This document shows, in pieces, positions 36,990 to 45,370 of a stretch of DNA of 64,000 bases. The number at the start of each line of letters is the position of its first letter. Position 1 is the stretch's first letter. The position numbers and the translations under genes were made by a program. The notes beneath the pieces are model-generated. The model saw nothing but the letters and a program-made list of their open reading frames with translations. It did no database searches and had not been told where the DNA came from. Source of the stretch: Pseudomonas denitrificans (nom. rej.) (GTDB lineage Bacteria > Pseudomonadota > Gammaproteobacteria > Pseudomonadales > Pseudomonadaceae); the NCBI RefSeq assembly GCF_008807415.1, contig NZ_CP043626.1, forward strand, positions 3,782,001 through 3,846,000, read 5' to 3'.

Positions 36990-38225
36990 ATGGGCAAGAG
37001 CATCAGCATCGCCGCGCGTGACGGCAGCGGCAGCTTCAGCGGTTATCTCGCGGTACCGGCCAGCGGGCACGGCCCTGGCGTGGTGATCGGCCAGGAGATC
37101 TTCGGCGTCAACGCCAACATGCGCAGCATCGCCGACAGTTATGCCGAGGAAGGCTATGTCGCCCTGGTGCCCGACCTGTTCTGGCGCCTAGAGCCGAACC
37201 TGGAACTGGGCTACAGCGAAGCCGAGTTCGGCCAGGCCATCGGCCTGTTCCAGCGCTTCGACGTAGACAAGGGCGTGGACGACATCGCCGCTGCCATGGA
37301 CGCCCTGCGCGCCCTGCCGGAGGTCGAGGAACGCGGCATCGGCTACGTCGGCTTCTGCCTGGGCGGCAAGCTCGCCTACCTGACCGCCGCGCGTACCGAC
37401 GCGGCCTGCTCGGTGGGCTACTACGGCATGGGCATCGAGCAGATGCTCGACGAGGCGCAGAACATCAAAGGTCGCCTGGTGCTGCACTTCGCCGAGCAGG
37501 ACGTGTACTGCGACGCCAGCGCCCGCGCGGCCATCGGCGAAGTCCTCGGCAAGCTGCCGAAGGCGGAAATCTACAGCTACCCCGGCGTCGACCACGCCTT
37601 CGCCCGCCCCAACGGCATGCACTTCGACAAACCCGCTGCGCTGATGGCCCACGAGCGCAGCATCGGCGCGCTCAAGCGCGAGATCGGCCCGGACTTCGAC
37701 CTGTCGCAGCTGTGGGAAGACCACATCCACCACGAGTTCGCCGCCCGCGACGTGCCCGCCACCATGGCGACCATGGTCGCCCAGCCCTACGTCAACCACA
37801 TCCCGACCATGACCGGCGGCGTCGGCCAGGACGAACTGGCGCGCTTCTACCGCAACCACTTCGTCCACGGCAACCCGCCGGACATGAAGCTGGTGCCGAT
37901 CTCCCGCACCGTCGGCGCGCTGCAGGTAGTGGACGAATTCGTCATGTGCTTCACCCACACCAGCGAGATCGACTGGATGCTTCCCGGCGTGCCGCCCACC
38001 GGCAAGTACGTGGAGATTCCCATGCTCGGCGTGATCCGCTTCCGTGGCGACAAGCTGTGCCACGAACACATCTACTGGGACCAGGCCAGCGTGCTGGTGC
38101 AGATCGGTCTGCTCGACCGCGCCGGGCTGCCGGTGGCCGGCGTGGAGACGGCGAAGAAGCTGCTCGACGAGAGCCTGGAATCGAACACCCTGATGACCAA
38201 GTGGAAGGACAGCAAAGGTCGCTGA
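36990..38225 (+). CDS. Dienelactone hydrolase fused to a SnoaL-like domain
   Basis: The ATG at 36990 follows GGGAGAGACGGG. Residues 1-235 are a dienelactone-hydrolase alpha/beta domain with the acid motif GVVIGQEIFGVN, the nucleophile Cys in GFCLGGK, an Asp in FAEQDVY and His in GVDHAFARP. Residues about 245-405 resemble SnoaL/NTF2-type ester cyclases (VGQDELARFYRNHFVHGNPP, VIRFRGDKLCHEHIYWDQA). The 411-aa length is nearly twice that of a simple dienelactone hydrolase. Both halves share one clean frame with no frameshift, so this is a real fusion. Confidence 0.85.
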   Translation: MGKSISIAARDGSGSFSGYLAVPASGHGPGVVIGQEIFGVNANMRSIADSYAEEGYVALVPDLFWRLEPNLELGYSEAEFGQAIGLFQRFDVDKGVDDIAAAMDALRALPEVEERGIGYVGFCLGGKLAYLTAARTDAACSVGYYGMGIEQMLDEAQNIKGRLVLHFAEQDVYCDASARAAIGEVLGKLPKAEIYSYPGVDHAFARPNGMHFDKPAALMAHERSIGALKREIGPDFDLSQLWEDHIHHEFAARDVPATMATMVAQPYVNHIPTMTGGVGQDELARFYRNHFVHGNPPDMKLVPISRTVGALQVVDEFVMCFTHTSEIDWMLPGVPPTGKYVEIPMLGVIRFRGDKLCHEHIYWDQASVLVQIGLLDRAGLPVAGVETAKKLLDESLESNTLMTKWKDSKGR

Positions 38226-38254
38226 TCTTCCTCGATCAACCCAAGGAGCACCCG

Positions 38255-39070
38255 ATGTACCCCATAGGGAAATGGACCTGCGCCGCGCTGCTGACCCTCG
38301 CCGCCAGCGCCGGCGCAGCGGAGCGCACCGCGCAGCCTTGCGACGCAGCCACCCTGCAGACCCTGGCCGGGCTGCTCGGCCAGCAGGGCTGGCAGGCACC
38401 GGAGACCGGAGCGGCAACACCCGTGGTAGCCGCTGCGTGCAAGCCCTGGCCGGACGACCCGAAGCTGAAGGTGATTGCAGTCGCCTACAGCGCGGCGGGC
38501 GACAAGGCCGAACCGGGCGAGCGCAACCTGAACCTGCTGGTCGGCCAGCTCGACACACAAAGCGGCAAACTGGTGACGCGCAGCGACGACAGCATCGGCG
38601 AGGACGCCATGGTGGAGATCGACAGCTCCAGCCTGTGGCTCGACACCGCACGCTATCGCCTGGCGCAGGAGGTGCGCGGCTTGGGCCTGATCATCGGCAG
38701 CGTGGCGCGCGGCGCAAGCTGCCCGGACGCCTGGTCCTATGACGACTTCAGCCTCTACGCGCCGCAAGGTGACCAGCTCAAGGAGGTGTTCCGCACCTAC
38801 CTGCGGCAGTGGACGACGATCGAAGGCGTGGTCTGCGGTGGAGCCGACAAGCTGGTCATCGAGCGCTCGAAACTCACCCTGGCCATGGGCAAGGACAGTC
38901 ACCACGGCTACGCCGACCTGATCGTGACGTCGAAGGTGCAGCGCGAGCACGAAGGCGACGACGTTGGCGCACCGAAGACCGTGCGCACCACCGTCAGCTA
39001 CGACGGAACGCGCTATCCGTTCGAGGAGTTCTCCACCTTCTGGCAGAGCCCGCCCACGGCGGCGCAGTAA
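38255..39070 (+). CDS. Periplasmic protein of unknown function
   Basis: The ATG at 38255 follows AAGGAG. The 271-aa protein has a signal peptide (MYPIGKWTCAALLTLAASAG, cut near AAE) and several cysteines that may pair in the periplasm. The body contains acidic beta-rich segments (DSIGEDAMVEIDSSSLWLDT). I do not recognise the family. It follows the hydrolase fusion by 29 bp, so the two may be one operon. Confidence 0.7.
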   Translation: MYPIGKWTCAALLTLAASAGAAERTAQPCDAATLQTLAGLLGQQGWQAPETGAATPVVAAACKPWPDDPKLKVIAVAYSAAGDKAEPGERNLNLLVGQLDTQSGKLVTRSDDSIGEDAMVEIDSSSLWLDTARYRLAQEVRGLGLIIGSVARGASCPDAWSYDDFSLYAPQGDQLKEVFRTYLRQWTTIEGVVCGGADKLVIERSKLTLAMGKDSHHGYADLIVTSKVQREHEGDDVGAPKTVRTTVSYDGTRYPFEEFSTFWQSPPTAAQ

Positions 39071-39072
39071 CG

Positions 39073-39098
39073 AAAAAGGCCCCTCGCGGGGCCTTTTT
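39073..39098. terminator. Terminator between convergent genes
   Basis: AAAAAGGCCCC / GGGGCCTTTTT with a TCGC loop lies just after the periplasmic-protein stop and serves both strands, since the Dps gene ends at 39117 on the other strand. Confidence 0.88.
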
Positions 39099-39116
39099 CC
39101 ATTGCCGGCACCAGGA

Positions 39117-39851
39117 TCAGTGGCCGGTGTTGTCACCCCGGCGGCTGGTCTCGAAGAGGAACCAGGTGCGCTGCTCGGTCTCGTCGATCCAGTTCTCGAT
39201 CAGGCTGGCGGTGGCGATGTCATGGTGCTCATCGCACAAATCGTGCACTTCACGCATGTATGAAGTCAGCGATTTGTTGTCCTCCTGCAGCTCGGCCAGC
39301 ATGTCCAGCGGCTGGACGAACTCGGCATCGTTGTCGAGGATGCGCTTCAGCCGCGAGATATGGCCGATGGAGCGGATGGTGTTGCCGCCGATCTTGCGGT
39401 TGCGCTCGGCGATGGCGTCGGTCATCGCGAATATTTCGGTGGCGTGGTCATCCAGCAGCAGGTGGTAGTCGCGGAAGTGCGGACCGCTCACATGCCAGTG
39501 GAAGTTCTTGGTCTTCAGGTACAGCGCGAAGACATCCGCCAGCAGGCGGTTGAGCGCCGCCGACAGATCGCGGGTGGCGTTCTTGCTCAGGTCCGACGGC
39601 GTGGCCAGTGCAGGGGCGCGGCGCGGCGCGGCCTTGGCAGCAGCCGGTTTGGCAGCGGCTGGCTTGGCAGCGGAGGCCTTGGTGGCGGGCTTGGCCGCGG
39701 CAGTCTTGGCGGCAGGTTTGCTGGCAGCAGGCTTGGCGGCCGGCTTAGCAGCAGCGGGTTTTGCGGCAGGTTTGTTGGCCGCTTTCGCAGCCGGCTTCGC
39801 GGCGGGTTTGGCCGCTGCGGGTTTCTTCGGAGCCGATGCGGATTGCTTCAT
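39117..39851 (-). CDS. Dps-family ferritin with a histone-H1-like N-terminal tail
   Basis: The ATG at 39851 gives 244 aa; a GTG just before it is an alternative. Residues about 86-244 are a Dps/bacterioferritin-like core with NFHWHVSGPHFRDYHLLLDD and AIAERNRKIGG, the inter-subunit ferroxidase residues. The first 85 residues are almost only Ala, Lys and Pro in KPAA-type repeats (17 lysines), resembling histone H1 and the AlgP tail. Dps stores iron and protects DNA, and lysine-rich tails drive DNA condensation. This tail is far longer than in E. coli Dps. The DNA is repetitive at 39,610-39,830. Confidence 0.87.
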   Translation of the reverse strand: MKQSASAPKKPAAAKPAAKPAAKAANKPAAKPAAAKPAAKPAASKPAAKTAAAKPATKASAAKPAAAKPAAAKAAPRRAPALATPSDLSKNATRDLSAALNRLLADVFALYLKTKNFHWHVSGPHFRDYHLLLDDHATEIFAMTDAIAERNRKIGGNTIRSIGHISRLKRILDNDAEFVQPLDMLAELQEDNKSLTSYMREVHDLCDEHHDIATASLIENWIDETEQRTWFLFETSRRGDNTGH

Positions 39852-39996
39852 CACAAATCACCTCTACGAAAGATCACGATACCTGTGGATGCCGACCCGG
39901 GCGGGAACGGCTGACTTACGCGGTCTTGAGCCTATCTCGCCTGACGTCGATTGCAAGTTGACCGCAGTGCCGCGCTCGCGTTCCGACTGATGTGGA

Positions 39997-40452
39997 TCAA
40001 TCGTGGAGGGGCTTGCGGAAGTACACGACCCGCTCGGTTTCGACGAAGCCCAGGGCACGATGCAAGGCATGACTGACGCTGTTGTCCAGCGCCGCATCGG
40101 AGGCGAAATCCACACAGCCGCGCGCAAGGCCCCAGGCCTGTACCGCGCGCACCAGAGCCCGCGCCACGCCTTGCCGGCGAGCGTCCTCACGCACGTAGAT
40201 GCCTTCGAGAAACAGCACGGGCGAGCCGTCCGTGCCATTCACGTAATCGCTGCGCACCGAGGCTTCCGCCAATCCGAGCGCCCTGCCCGTTTCATCGCGG
40301 GCCAGCCACGCGCCATAGCGCTGCGGCTGCACGAGGATGTCGCGTGCCTCCTCGACGAACTCTTCCGCGTGATCGCCCGGCCAGAGTTGCAGGCGCAGGT
40401 CGATCCAGTCGGGTAGATCGTTCTCTTCGCAGTGGCGCACGGGCGTGTCCAT
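39997..40452 (-). CDS. AAC(6')-like GNAT acetyltransferase, coupled to sbcC
   Basis: The 151-aa GNAT protein (MDTPVRHCEENDLPDWIDLR) resembles chromosomal aminoglycoside 6'-N-acetyltransferases: YVNGTDGSPVLFLEGIYV is the substrate-side signature and DARRQGVARALVRAV the acetyl-CoA loop, followed by ALHRALGF. Its ATG overlaps the sbcC stop by one base (TGATG), so it is translated as the third gene of the sbcD-sbcC operon. It may confer low-level aminoglycoside resistance or acetylate another amine. Activity cannot be told from sequence. Confidence 0.78.
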   Translation of the reverse strand: MDTPVRHCEENDLPDWIDLRLQLWPGDHAEEFVEEARDILVQPQRYGAWLARDETGRALGLAEASVRSDYVNGTDGSPVLFLEGIYVREDARRQGVARALVRAVQAWGLARGCVDFASDAALDNSVSHALHRALGFVETERVVYFRKPLHD

Positions 40453-43400
40453 CAGGCTTTCTCCGGCGCGGATCGCTCGGGGTTGAAACGGAAGCGTGCG
40501 TCGAGCTGGCTGTATCCCATGCCGACGCCCTTGTGTACCTTGAGTTGCACCGGAATACGTTCCTTCAACGCCTCGACGTGACTGATCACGCCGATGGTCT
40601 TGCCCGTGGCGTTGAGGCTGTCGAGGGCATCCAGCGCCACCTCCAGGGTCTCGCCGTCGAGGGTGCCGAAGCCTTCGTCGAGGAACAGCGAATCGATGCT
40701 GGTCTTGTGGCTGACCAGGTCGGACAGCGCCAGCGCCAAGGCCAGGCTGACCAGAAAGCTCTCGCCGCCCGACAGCGTCTTGCAGTCACGCGCGGTGTCG
40801 CCCTGCCAGGTGTCCACCACTTCCAGTTCCAGCTCGCCGTCGCTGCGTCGGGCCAGCTGGTAGCGACCGTGCAGGCGCTGCAGCTGGCGGTTGGCGAGGT
40901 GCACCAGGTGGTCGAGGGTCAGGCCCTGGGCGAAACGCCGGTAGCGCGCACCGTCGGAGGCGCCGATCAGACTGTTGAGGCGCTGCCAGAGATCATGTTC
41001 CTCTTCCTGCCGGGCGATTTCCGCAAACAGGCTCTGCTGGCTGGCGCGGCGATTGTCGTCGCCTTGCAGCTGGGCACGAATCTCGCCCTGGCGCTGGCCG
41101 AGTTCGCGCAGCTGAGTGGCGAGCGCTTGCAGCTGCTCGTCGAGTTCCTCCAGCGCGTGTTCGCCATGGGGCTCGGCCTGCAGGCGCTCGACGTCCTGAT
41201 TCGCGGCCGCGCGCAGGGTACCGGCTTCGGTGATGGCCGTTTCCAGACGCTGGCGCAGTTCACTGAGTTCGCTGCGCCGGGCATCGTCCAACAGCGCGGC
41301 GAGGTAGGTCGCCTCATCGGCGAACGGGCTCACCGCCAGTGCCTGCTGCCAACTCGCCAGGCGCTCGGCAAGGCGCGCCTGCTCCTGCTCCAGCCGTTCC
41401 GCCAGCGACTGCTCGCGCCCTTGCAAGGCATCGGCCTGACGCTGGGCGGCAGCCAGCTGCTCCTCGGCCTGTACCAATGCCTGGTGTGGAGTTGCGTGTA
41501 TCACCAGCGGCTGGCGCCCATCGAAGCCAGCCGTCTGCCAACGCTGCTGCCATTGCGCGGCGATCTGTTGCGCCGCGCGGGCAGCCTGTTCGGCGTCGCG
41601 CTCGGCCGCAGCCAGTTCCTGGCCACGCTGCTGGTCCTGCTGCCATTGCTGCCATTGCGCGGTGCGCTCGGCAAGCCATTGCTCTCCGTCGTCCGGCACG
41701 CTGAAGCCCAGTTCGCCCAGCGTGGTGGCCAGTGTCTGGTCCTGCTGTTGCAGGTCAGTACGTTGAACCGCGAGTTGCTGCGCGCGCTCTTCCTGGCGCT
41801 GGCGTTCGTGGGTCTGTTGCTGCTCGAAGAGTGCCAGCTGCTGTGCGGCTTCGGCGTGATCGCGCTCGGCGCGCTGGCGTTGCTGCTGCGCCTGCTGGAG
41901 CTGAACCCGAAGCGCTTCCAGCGCCTTCAGTTGCTGCTGCAAGGCAGCCTGCAAAGCTTCATGGCGCTCACGCTCGGCGCTGAGCTGCTGATCGTCCTTC
42001 AGCGCAATGCCCTGTGCTTCACACTGTTGCTGCCAAGCCTGCTGGTGCTGCGCCAACGCGGCCTGGGCTTCGTCCCGCTGACGCTGCCCCTGCTGCAGTT
42101 GCGCATCCAGTTCGGCCAGTTCACCCCGCAGGGCAATGCCCTGGCTTTCCAGCTCGGCCAGCTGCTGACGTGCCTGCTCCAGCGCTGACTGCGTGGAGGA
42201 AACATCCAGCGCCTGGTAGGCCGCCACCGCCGGGTGCTCCGGCGAGCCGCACAACGGGCAGGCCTCGCCGGGCTGCAACTGCGCGCGCAGATGCTCCAGC
42301 TGGTGGATGCGCTGCTCCTGCTGCAGGAGTTTTTCCTTGTCGGCGACCTGTTGTTTGGTCGCCTGATAACGCTCGCGCAGCGCGACGATGGCTGTGTCGC
42401 GCTCGGTTCTTTTCTGGCGCAGCGCATCCAGTTCGGGCTGCCAGCGTGCCAGCTGCGCAGCAGCCTGGGCGCGGGCCTGGGCCAGTTGCTCCAGACGGTC
42501 CAGCCCACGGCTATGCAGTTGCGCCTGTTGCAGGCGTTCACGCAGCTCAGTTTCAGTTGCGCCGCCCAGCAAGGCATCGAGCTGCTGCTGGTGCTGACGC
42601 TCCTGCGCGCCGGCCGTGTCGATCTGCTGCTGCATGAAGGCGACGGTGCCCTGCAGCGTCTGGCGTTGCTCGGTCGCTGCCTGCAGTGCCTGATCAGCTG
42701 CATGCGCCTGCTGCTGCAGACCGGCAATGGCCTGCGCCAGACGCGAGCGCTGGGCGAATTGCGCGCGCCAGCCGCCGAGCAGTTCTCCCAGTTTCGCGCG
42801 CTGCGGATGCTGCGCCAGACGCGCCTGCAGCTCCTGGTGTTGTTCGCTGACAGCCTTGTGCTCGACCTCGCGCACAGCCAGCATCTGCTGCGCGTACTGG
42901 CTGGCCGCCCACAGCGCCTGGGCGACTGCTTCACGGTTGGACGCCTGCTGTGTGCGATTGTCCTCCAGCGCCGCACGGCCCTGTTCAGCGCTCTCGTGGG
43001 TGCTGCGCCAGGCCTGGTGCAGCGGTTGCAGTCGTGCGGCGGGCTCGCTGTCCGCCAGGCGTTGCAGATCGGGTTGCGCCTGCTTCAGCGCCTGGCGCGC
43101 GCCTGCCTCTTTCGCACCGGCCTGCTCGACCTGCTGCTGCGCGCGGGTCAGGTCTTCGCGCCAGCGGCGTTGTGCCTGGAGTGCTGCGTGCTGTGCTTGC
43201 CAGGCGGTTTCCTGCCCGGCGGCGTCGCGGCCCTGCTGTTCCAGTTCGCCGCGTTGTTCGGCGCTGAGCAGCTCGAAGCCTTCGGCGCGGGCGCGCAACT
43301 GGTCCAGCGCGCCGCGTACTTCACGAGTGCGCTCGAATACACGCTGGGAAATCAGCCCGTAGATTTCGGTACCGGTGAGCTCCTCCAGCAGCTCCGCGCG

Positions 43401-43916
43401 CTGGTTGGCGTTGGCCTCGAGGAAGGCGGCGAAACCGCCCTGGGCCAGCAGCATGGACTTGGTGAAGCGCTCGAAGTCGAGGCCGGTGAGCGTTTCGGTC
43501 TGCTTGAGCTTGTCGTTGATCTTGTCGGTGAGAATCTGCCCTTCACCGGTGGCGCGGTCGATGCGCACCAGCTCCACCTTTGGCGCCTGCAATGCACCTT
43601 CGGCCTTGTCGCGGGCGCGGCGCTGGCTCCAGAAGGCCCGGTAAGGCTGGCCCTTCACCTCGAATTCCACTTCGGCAAGGCAGTCGGCGGTGTGCCGGGT
43701 CATCAGTTCGTTGCCGCTCTGCGACAGCACGCTCATACGCGGCGTGCGGTGGTACAGGGCAAGGCAGATGGCATCGAGCAGCGTGGTCTTGCCCGCCCCG
43801 GTCGGCCCGGTGATGGCGAACAGGCCGTTGCCGGCGAAGGGCTCGGCGGTGAAGTCGATCTTCCATTCGCCCTTGAGCGAGTTGAGGTTCTTCAGGCGCA
43901 GGCTGAGGATTCTCAC
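40452..43916 (-). CDS. sbcC: SbcC, SMC-like nuclease ATPase subunit
   Basis: The 1154-aa protein starts at GTG 43916 (MRILSLRLKNLNSLKGEWKI). It has a Walker A (GPTGAGKTTLLDAI), long coiled coils, a zinc hook (GEACPLCGSPEHP, CxxC), a C-terminal ABC signature (LSGGESFLVSLALALALSDL) and Walker B/D-loop (FLDEGFGTLD). With SbcD it cleaves hairpins and protein-blocked ends. The coiled-coil region is very glutamine- and alanine-rich. The GTGA overlap with sbcD and TGATG overlap with the acetyltransferase show one coupled operon. Confidence 0.95.
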   Translation of the reverse strand: MRILSLRLKNLNSLKGEWKIDFTAEPFAGNGLFAITGPTGAGKTTLLDAICLALYHRTPRMSVLSQSGNELMTRHTADCLAEVEFEVKGQPYRAFWSQRRARDKAEGALQAPKVELVRIDRATGEGQILTDKINDKLKQTETLTGLDFERFTKSMLLAQGGFAAFLEANANQRAELLEELTGTEIYGLISQRVFERTREVRGALDQLRARAEGFELLSAEQRGELEQQGRDAAGQETAWQAQHAALQAQRRWREDLTRAQQQVEQAGAKEAGARQALKQAQPDLQRLADSEPAARLQPLHQAWRSTHESAEQGRAALEDNRTQQASNREAVAQALWAASQYAQQMLAVREVEHKAVSEQHQELQARLAQHPQRAKLGELLGGWRAQFAQRSRLAQAIAGLQQQAHAADQALQAATEQRQTLQGTVAFMQQQIDTAGAQERQHQQQLDALLGGATETELRERLQQAQLHSRGLDRLEQLAQARAQAAAQLARWQPELDALRQKRTERDTAIVALRERYQATKQQVADKEKLLQQEQRIHQLEHLRAQLQPGEACPLCGSPEHPAVAAYQALDVSSTQSALEQARQQLAELESQGIALRGELAELDAQLQQGQRQRDEAQAALAQHQQAWQQQCEAQGIALKDDQQLSAERERHEALQAALQQQLKALEALRVQLQQAQQQRQRAERDHAEAAQQLALFEQQQTHERQRQEERAQQLAVQRTDLQQQDQTLATTLGELGFSVPDDGEQWLAERTAQWQQWQQDQQRGQELAAAERDAEQAARAAQQIAAQWQQRWQTAGFDGRQPLVIHATPHQALVQAEEQLAAAQRQADALQGREQSLAERLEQEQARLAERLASWQQALAVSPFADEATYLAALLDDARRSELSELRQRLETAITEAGTLRAAANQDVERLQAEPHGEHALEELDEQLQALATQLRELGQRQGEIRAQLQGDDNRRASQQSLFAEIARQEEEHDLWQRLNSLIGASDGARYRRFAQGLTLDHLVHLANRQLQRLHGRYQLARRSDGELELEVVDTWQGDTARDCKTLSGGESFLVSLALALALSDLVSHKTSIDSLFLDEGFGTLDGETLEVALDALDSLNATGKTIGVISHVEALKERIPVQLKVHKGVGMGYSQLDARFRFNPERSAPEKA

Positions 43917-45133
43917 GGATGCTCCTCCTGCAGATCGGCCACGACCTGTCGGTACAGCCCGGTCAGTCGCTCGCGCAGCGGCGCCTCCAGGTCCTCGGCG
44001 TCCAGGCGCTGGCGAAACACGTCTTCGGGGCTGAGTTCGTCGAGGGTTTCCCTGGCTTCGCTGAACAGCGCCGCCTGCGTGGTGCCGCGCTCGCGACGGG
44101 TGCGCAGGACGATCACCGGCAGCTCCTCGCAGAGCTTCTCGACGCGCAGCTGGATGTCGGTCAGGTAGTCGTCGGTGTGCACCATGACTTCCAGCCAGAC
44201 CGGCTGCTCCGCGCTGCCTTCGCGGGCGACGCGGGCCAGTTCGGCGAGCAGCTCGGCAAGGCTGCCGGACACCGACTTCAGAGGCTGGAAGCGCGGCACC
44301 GGCAGTGCGGTGACGCTTTGCAGGCCGCTGTCATCCAGGTTCACCAGCAGCACTTCCTTGCCCTGGGTCGCCTCGTCGAAGCTCAGCGCGATGGGCGAGC
44401 CGCAATAGCGGATGTGCTCCAGGCCGCCGACCTTCTGCGGCCGGTGGATATGGCCGAGAGCGATGTAGTCCGCCGCCGGGAAGGCGCTGGTGGGGAAAGC
44501 CTCCAGGGTGCCGACGTAGATTTCCCGCACCGACTCGCTGGCGCTGGCGCCAACGGTGGTGAGGTGGCCGGTGGCGATGATCGGCAGGTGCCGGCCAAGC
44601 TGTTCGCGCTGCGCCTCGGCGCGCTCGAACAGCTCGCGGTAATGCGTCTGGATCGCCTGCTGCAGGGCCAGTTGCTTGTCCTGCGCGCTCTGCCCGGCCT
44701 GGCTGGTGAGCACGTCGCGCGGACGGATGAAGGGAATCGCGCAGAGGATGGCGCCGGGCTGGCCGTCACGTTGCGGCAGCACCAGCAACTGGCGATCGAG
44801 GTCGGTGCCGACGGCGGCAATCACCTGGGTATCCAGGCAGGCCAGCAGGTCGCGGGACTCCTCCAGCATCGCCACCGAGTCGTGGTTGCCACCCAGCACC
44901 ACCAGACGCGCGCCGGTATCGCGCAGCTCGACGATGAAGCGGTTGTACTGCTCACGGGCATAGCTGGGCGGCGCGCCGGTATCGAACACGTCGCCAGCGA
45001 TGATTACCGCGTCCACGGCCTGCTCGCGCACCTGTTCGACCAGCCAGGCGCAGAACGCCTGGTGCTCGGCCTCGCGGCTCTTGCCCATGAAATGCTGGCC
45101 CAGGTGCCAGTCGGAGGTGTGGAGAATGCGCAT
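43913..45133 (-). CDS. sbcD: SbcD, Mre11-like nuclease subunit
   Basis: The 406-aa protein shows the metallophosphoesterase motifs MRILHTSDWHLGQHF, IIAGDVFDTGAPP, GGNHDSVAM, a GH/GHIH pair (YIALGHIHRPQ) and a C-terminal cap. It is the Mn-dependent 3'-5' exonuclease and endonuclease of the SbcCD complex. It is the first gene of the sbcD-sbcC-acetyltransferase operon, with its promoter in the 237-bp gap upstream, which also contains a REP element. Confidence 0.96.
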   Translation of the reverse strand: MRILHTSDWHLGQHFMGKSREAEHQAFCAWLVEQVREQAVDAVIIAGDVFDTGAPPSYAREQYNRFIVELRDTGARLVVLGGNHDSVAMLEESRDLLACLDTQVIAAVGTDLDRQLLVLPQRDGQPGAILCAIPFIRPRDVLTSQAGQSAQDKQLALQQAIQTHYRELFERAEAQREQLGRHLPIIATGHLTTVGASASESVREIYVGTLEAFPTSAFPAADYIALGHIHRPQKVGGLEHIRYCGSPIALSFDEATQGKEVLLVNLDDSGLQSVTALPVPRFQPLKSVSGSLAELLAELARVAREGSAEQPVWLEVMVHTDDYLTDIQLRVEKLCEELPVIVLRTRRERGTTQAALFSEARETLDELSPEDVFRQRLDAEDLEAPLRERLTGLYRQVVADLQEEHP

Positions 45134-45195
45134 GCCGTGAAGTCCGCAGCCGTGTTTCGAGGCTTGCGATGATAGCGGTTTGCGCCCTGCCGATG

Positions 45196-45247
45196 GCGGA
45201 TTCGCCGGCCTTGCCGGCGGATCGCGGGCATGGCCCGCTCCTACAGG
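45196..45247. repeat. REP-type palindromes upstream of sbcD
   Basis: Two hairpins follow each other: GCCGGCC / TTGCCGGC near 45204-45218, and GCGGGCATGGCCCGC at 45224-45238. The unit ATCGCGGGCATGGCCCGCTC with the following CTACA also occurs near 21350. It is a dispersed Pseudomonas REP unit. Confidence 0.7.
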
Positions 45248-45370
45248 GAAACTCCTGCGCCACGGAGCCGCCGTGCAGGCGGTTCGGAAACACCTGATTC
45301 GTCACCCGTCATTCACCAGCGTCCAGGCTGGCTATCTTTTCAGGACAGCACGTCGTCACAAGGACTCCCC

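Noticed and set aside
39610..39830. Regular DNA repeats that could suggest a CRISPR array
   Set aside because: The period follows codons for KPAA-type repeats inside the Dps-like gene; there are no conserved 28-bp repeats with unique spacers.
40344..44168. Long plus-strand frames antisense to sbcC
   Set aside because: They are Leu/Gln-rich shadows of the coiled-coil coding strand; SbcC on the minus strand has all functional motifs.
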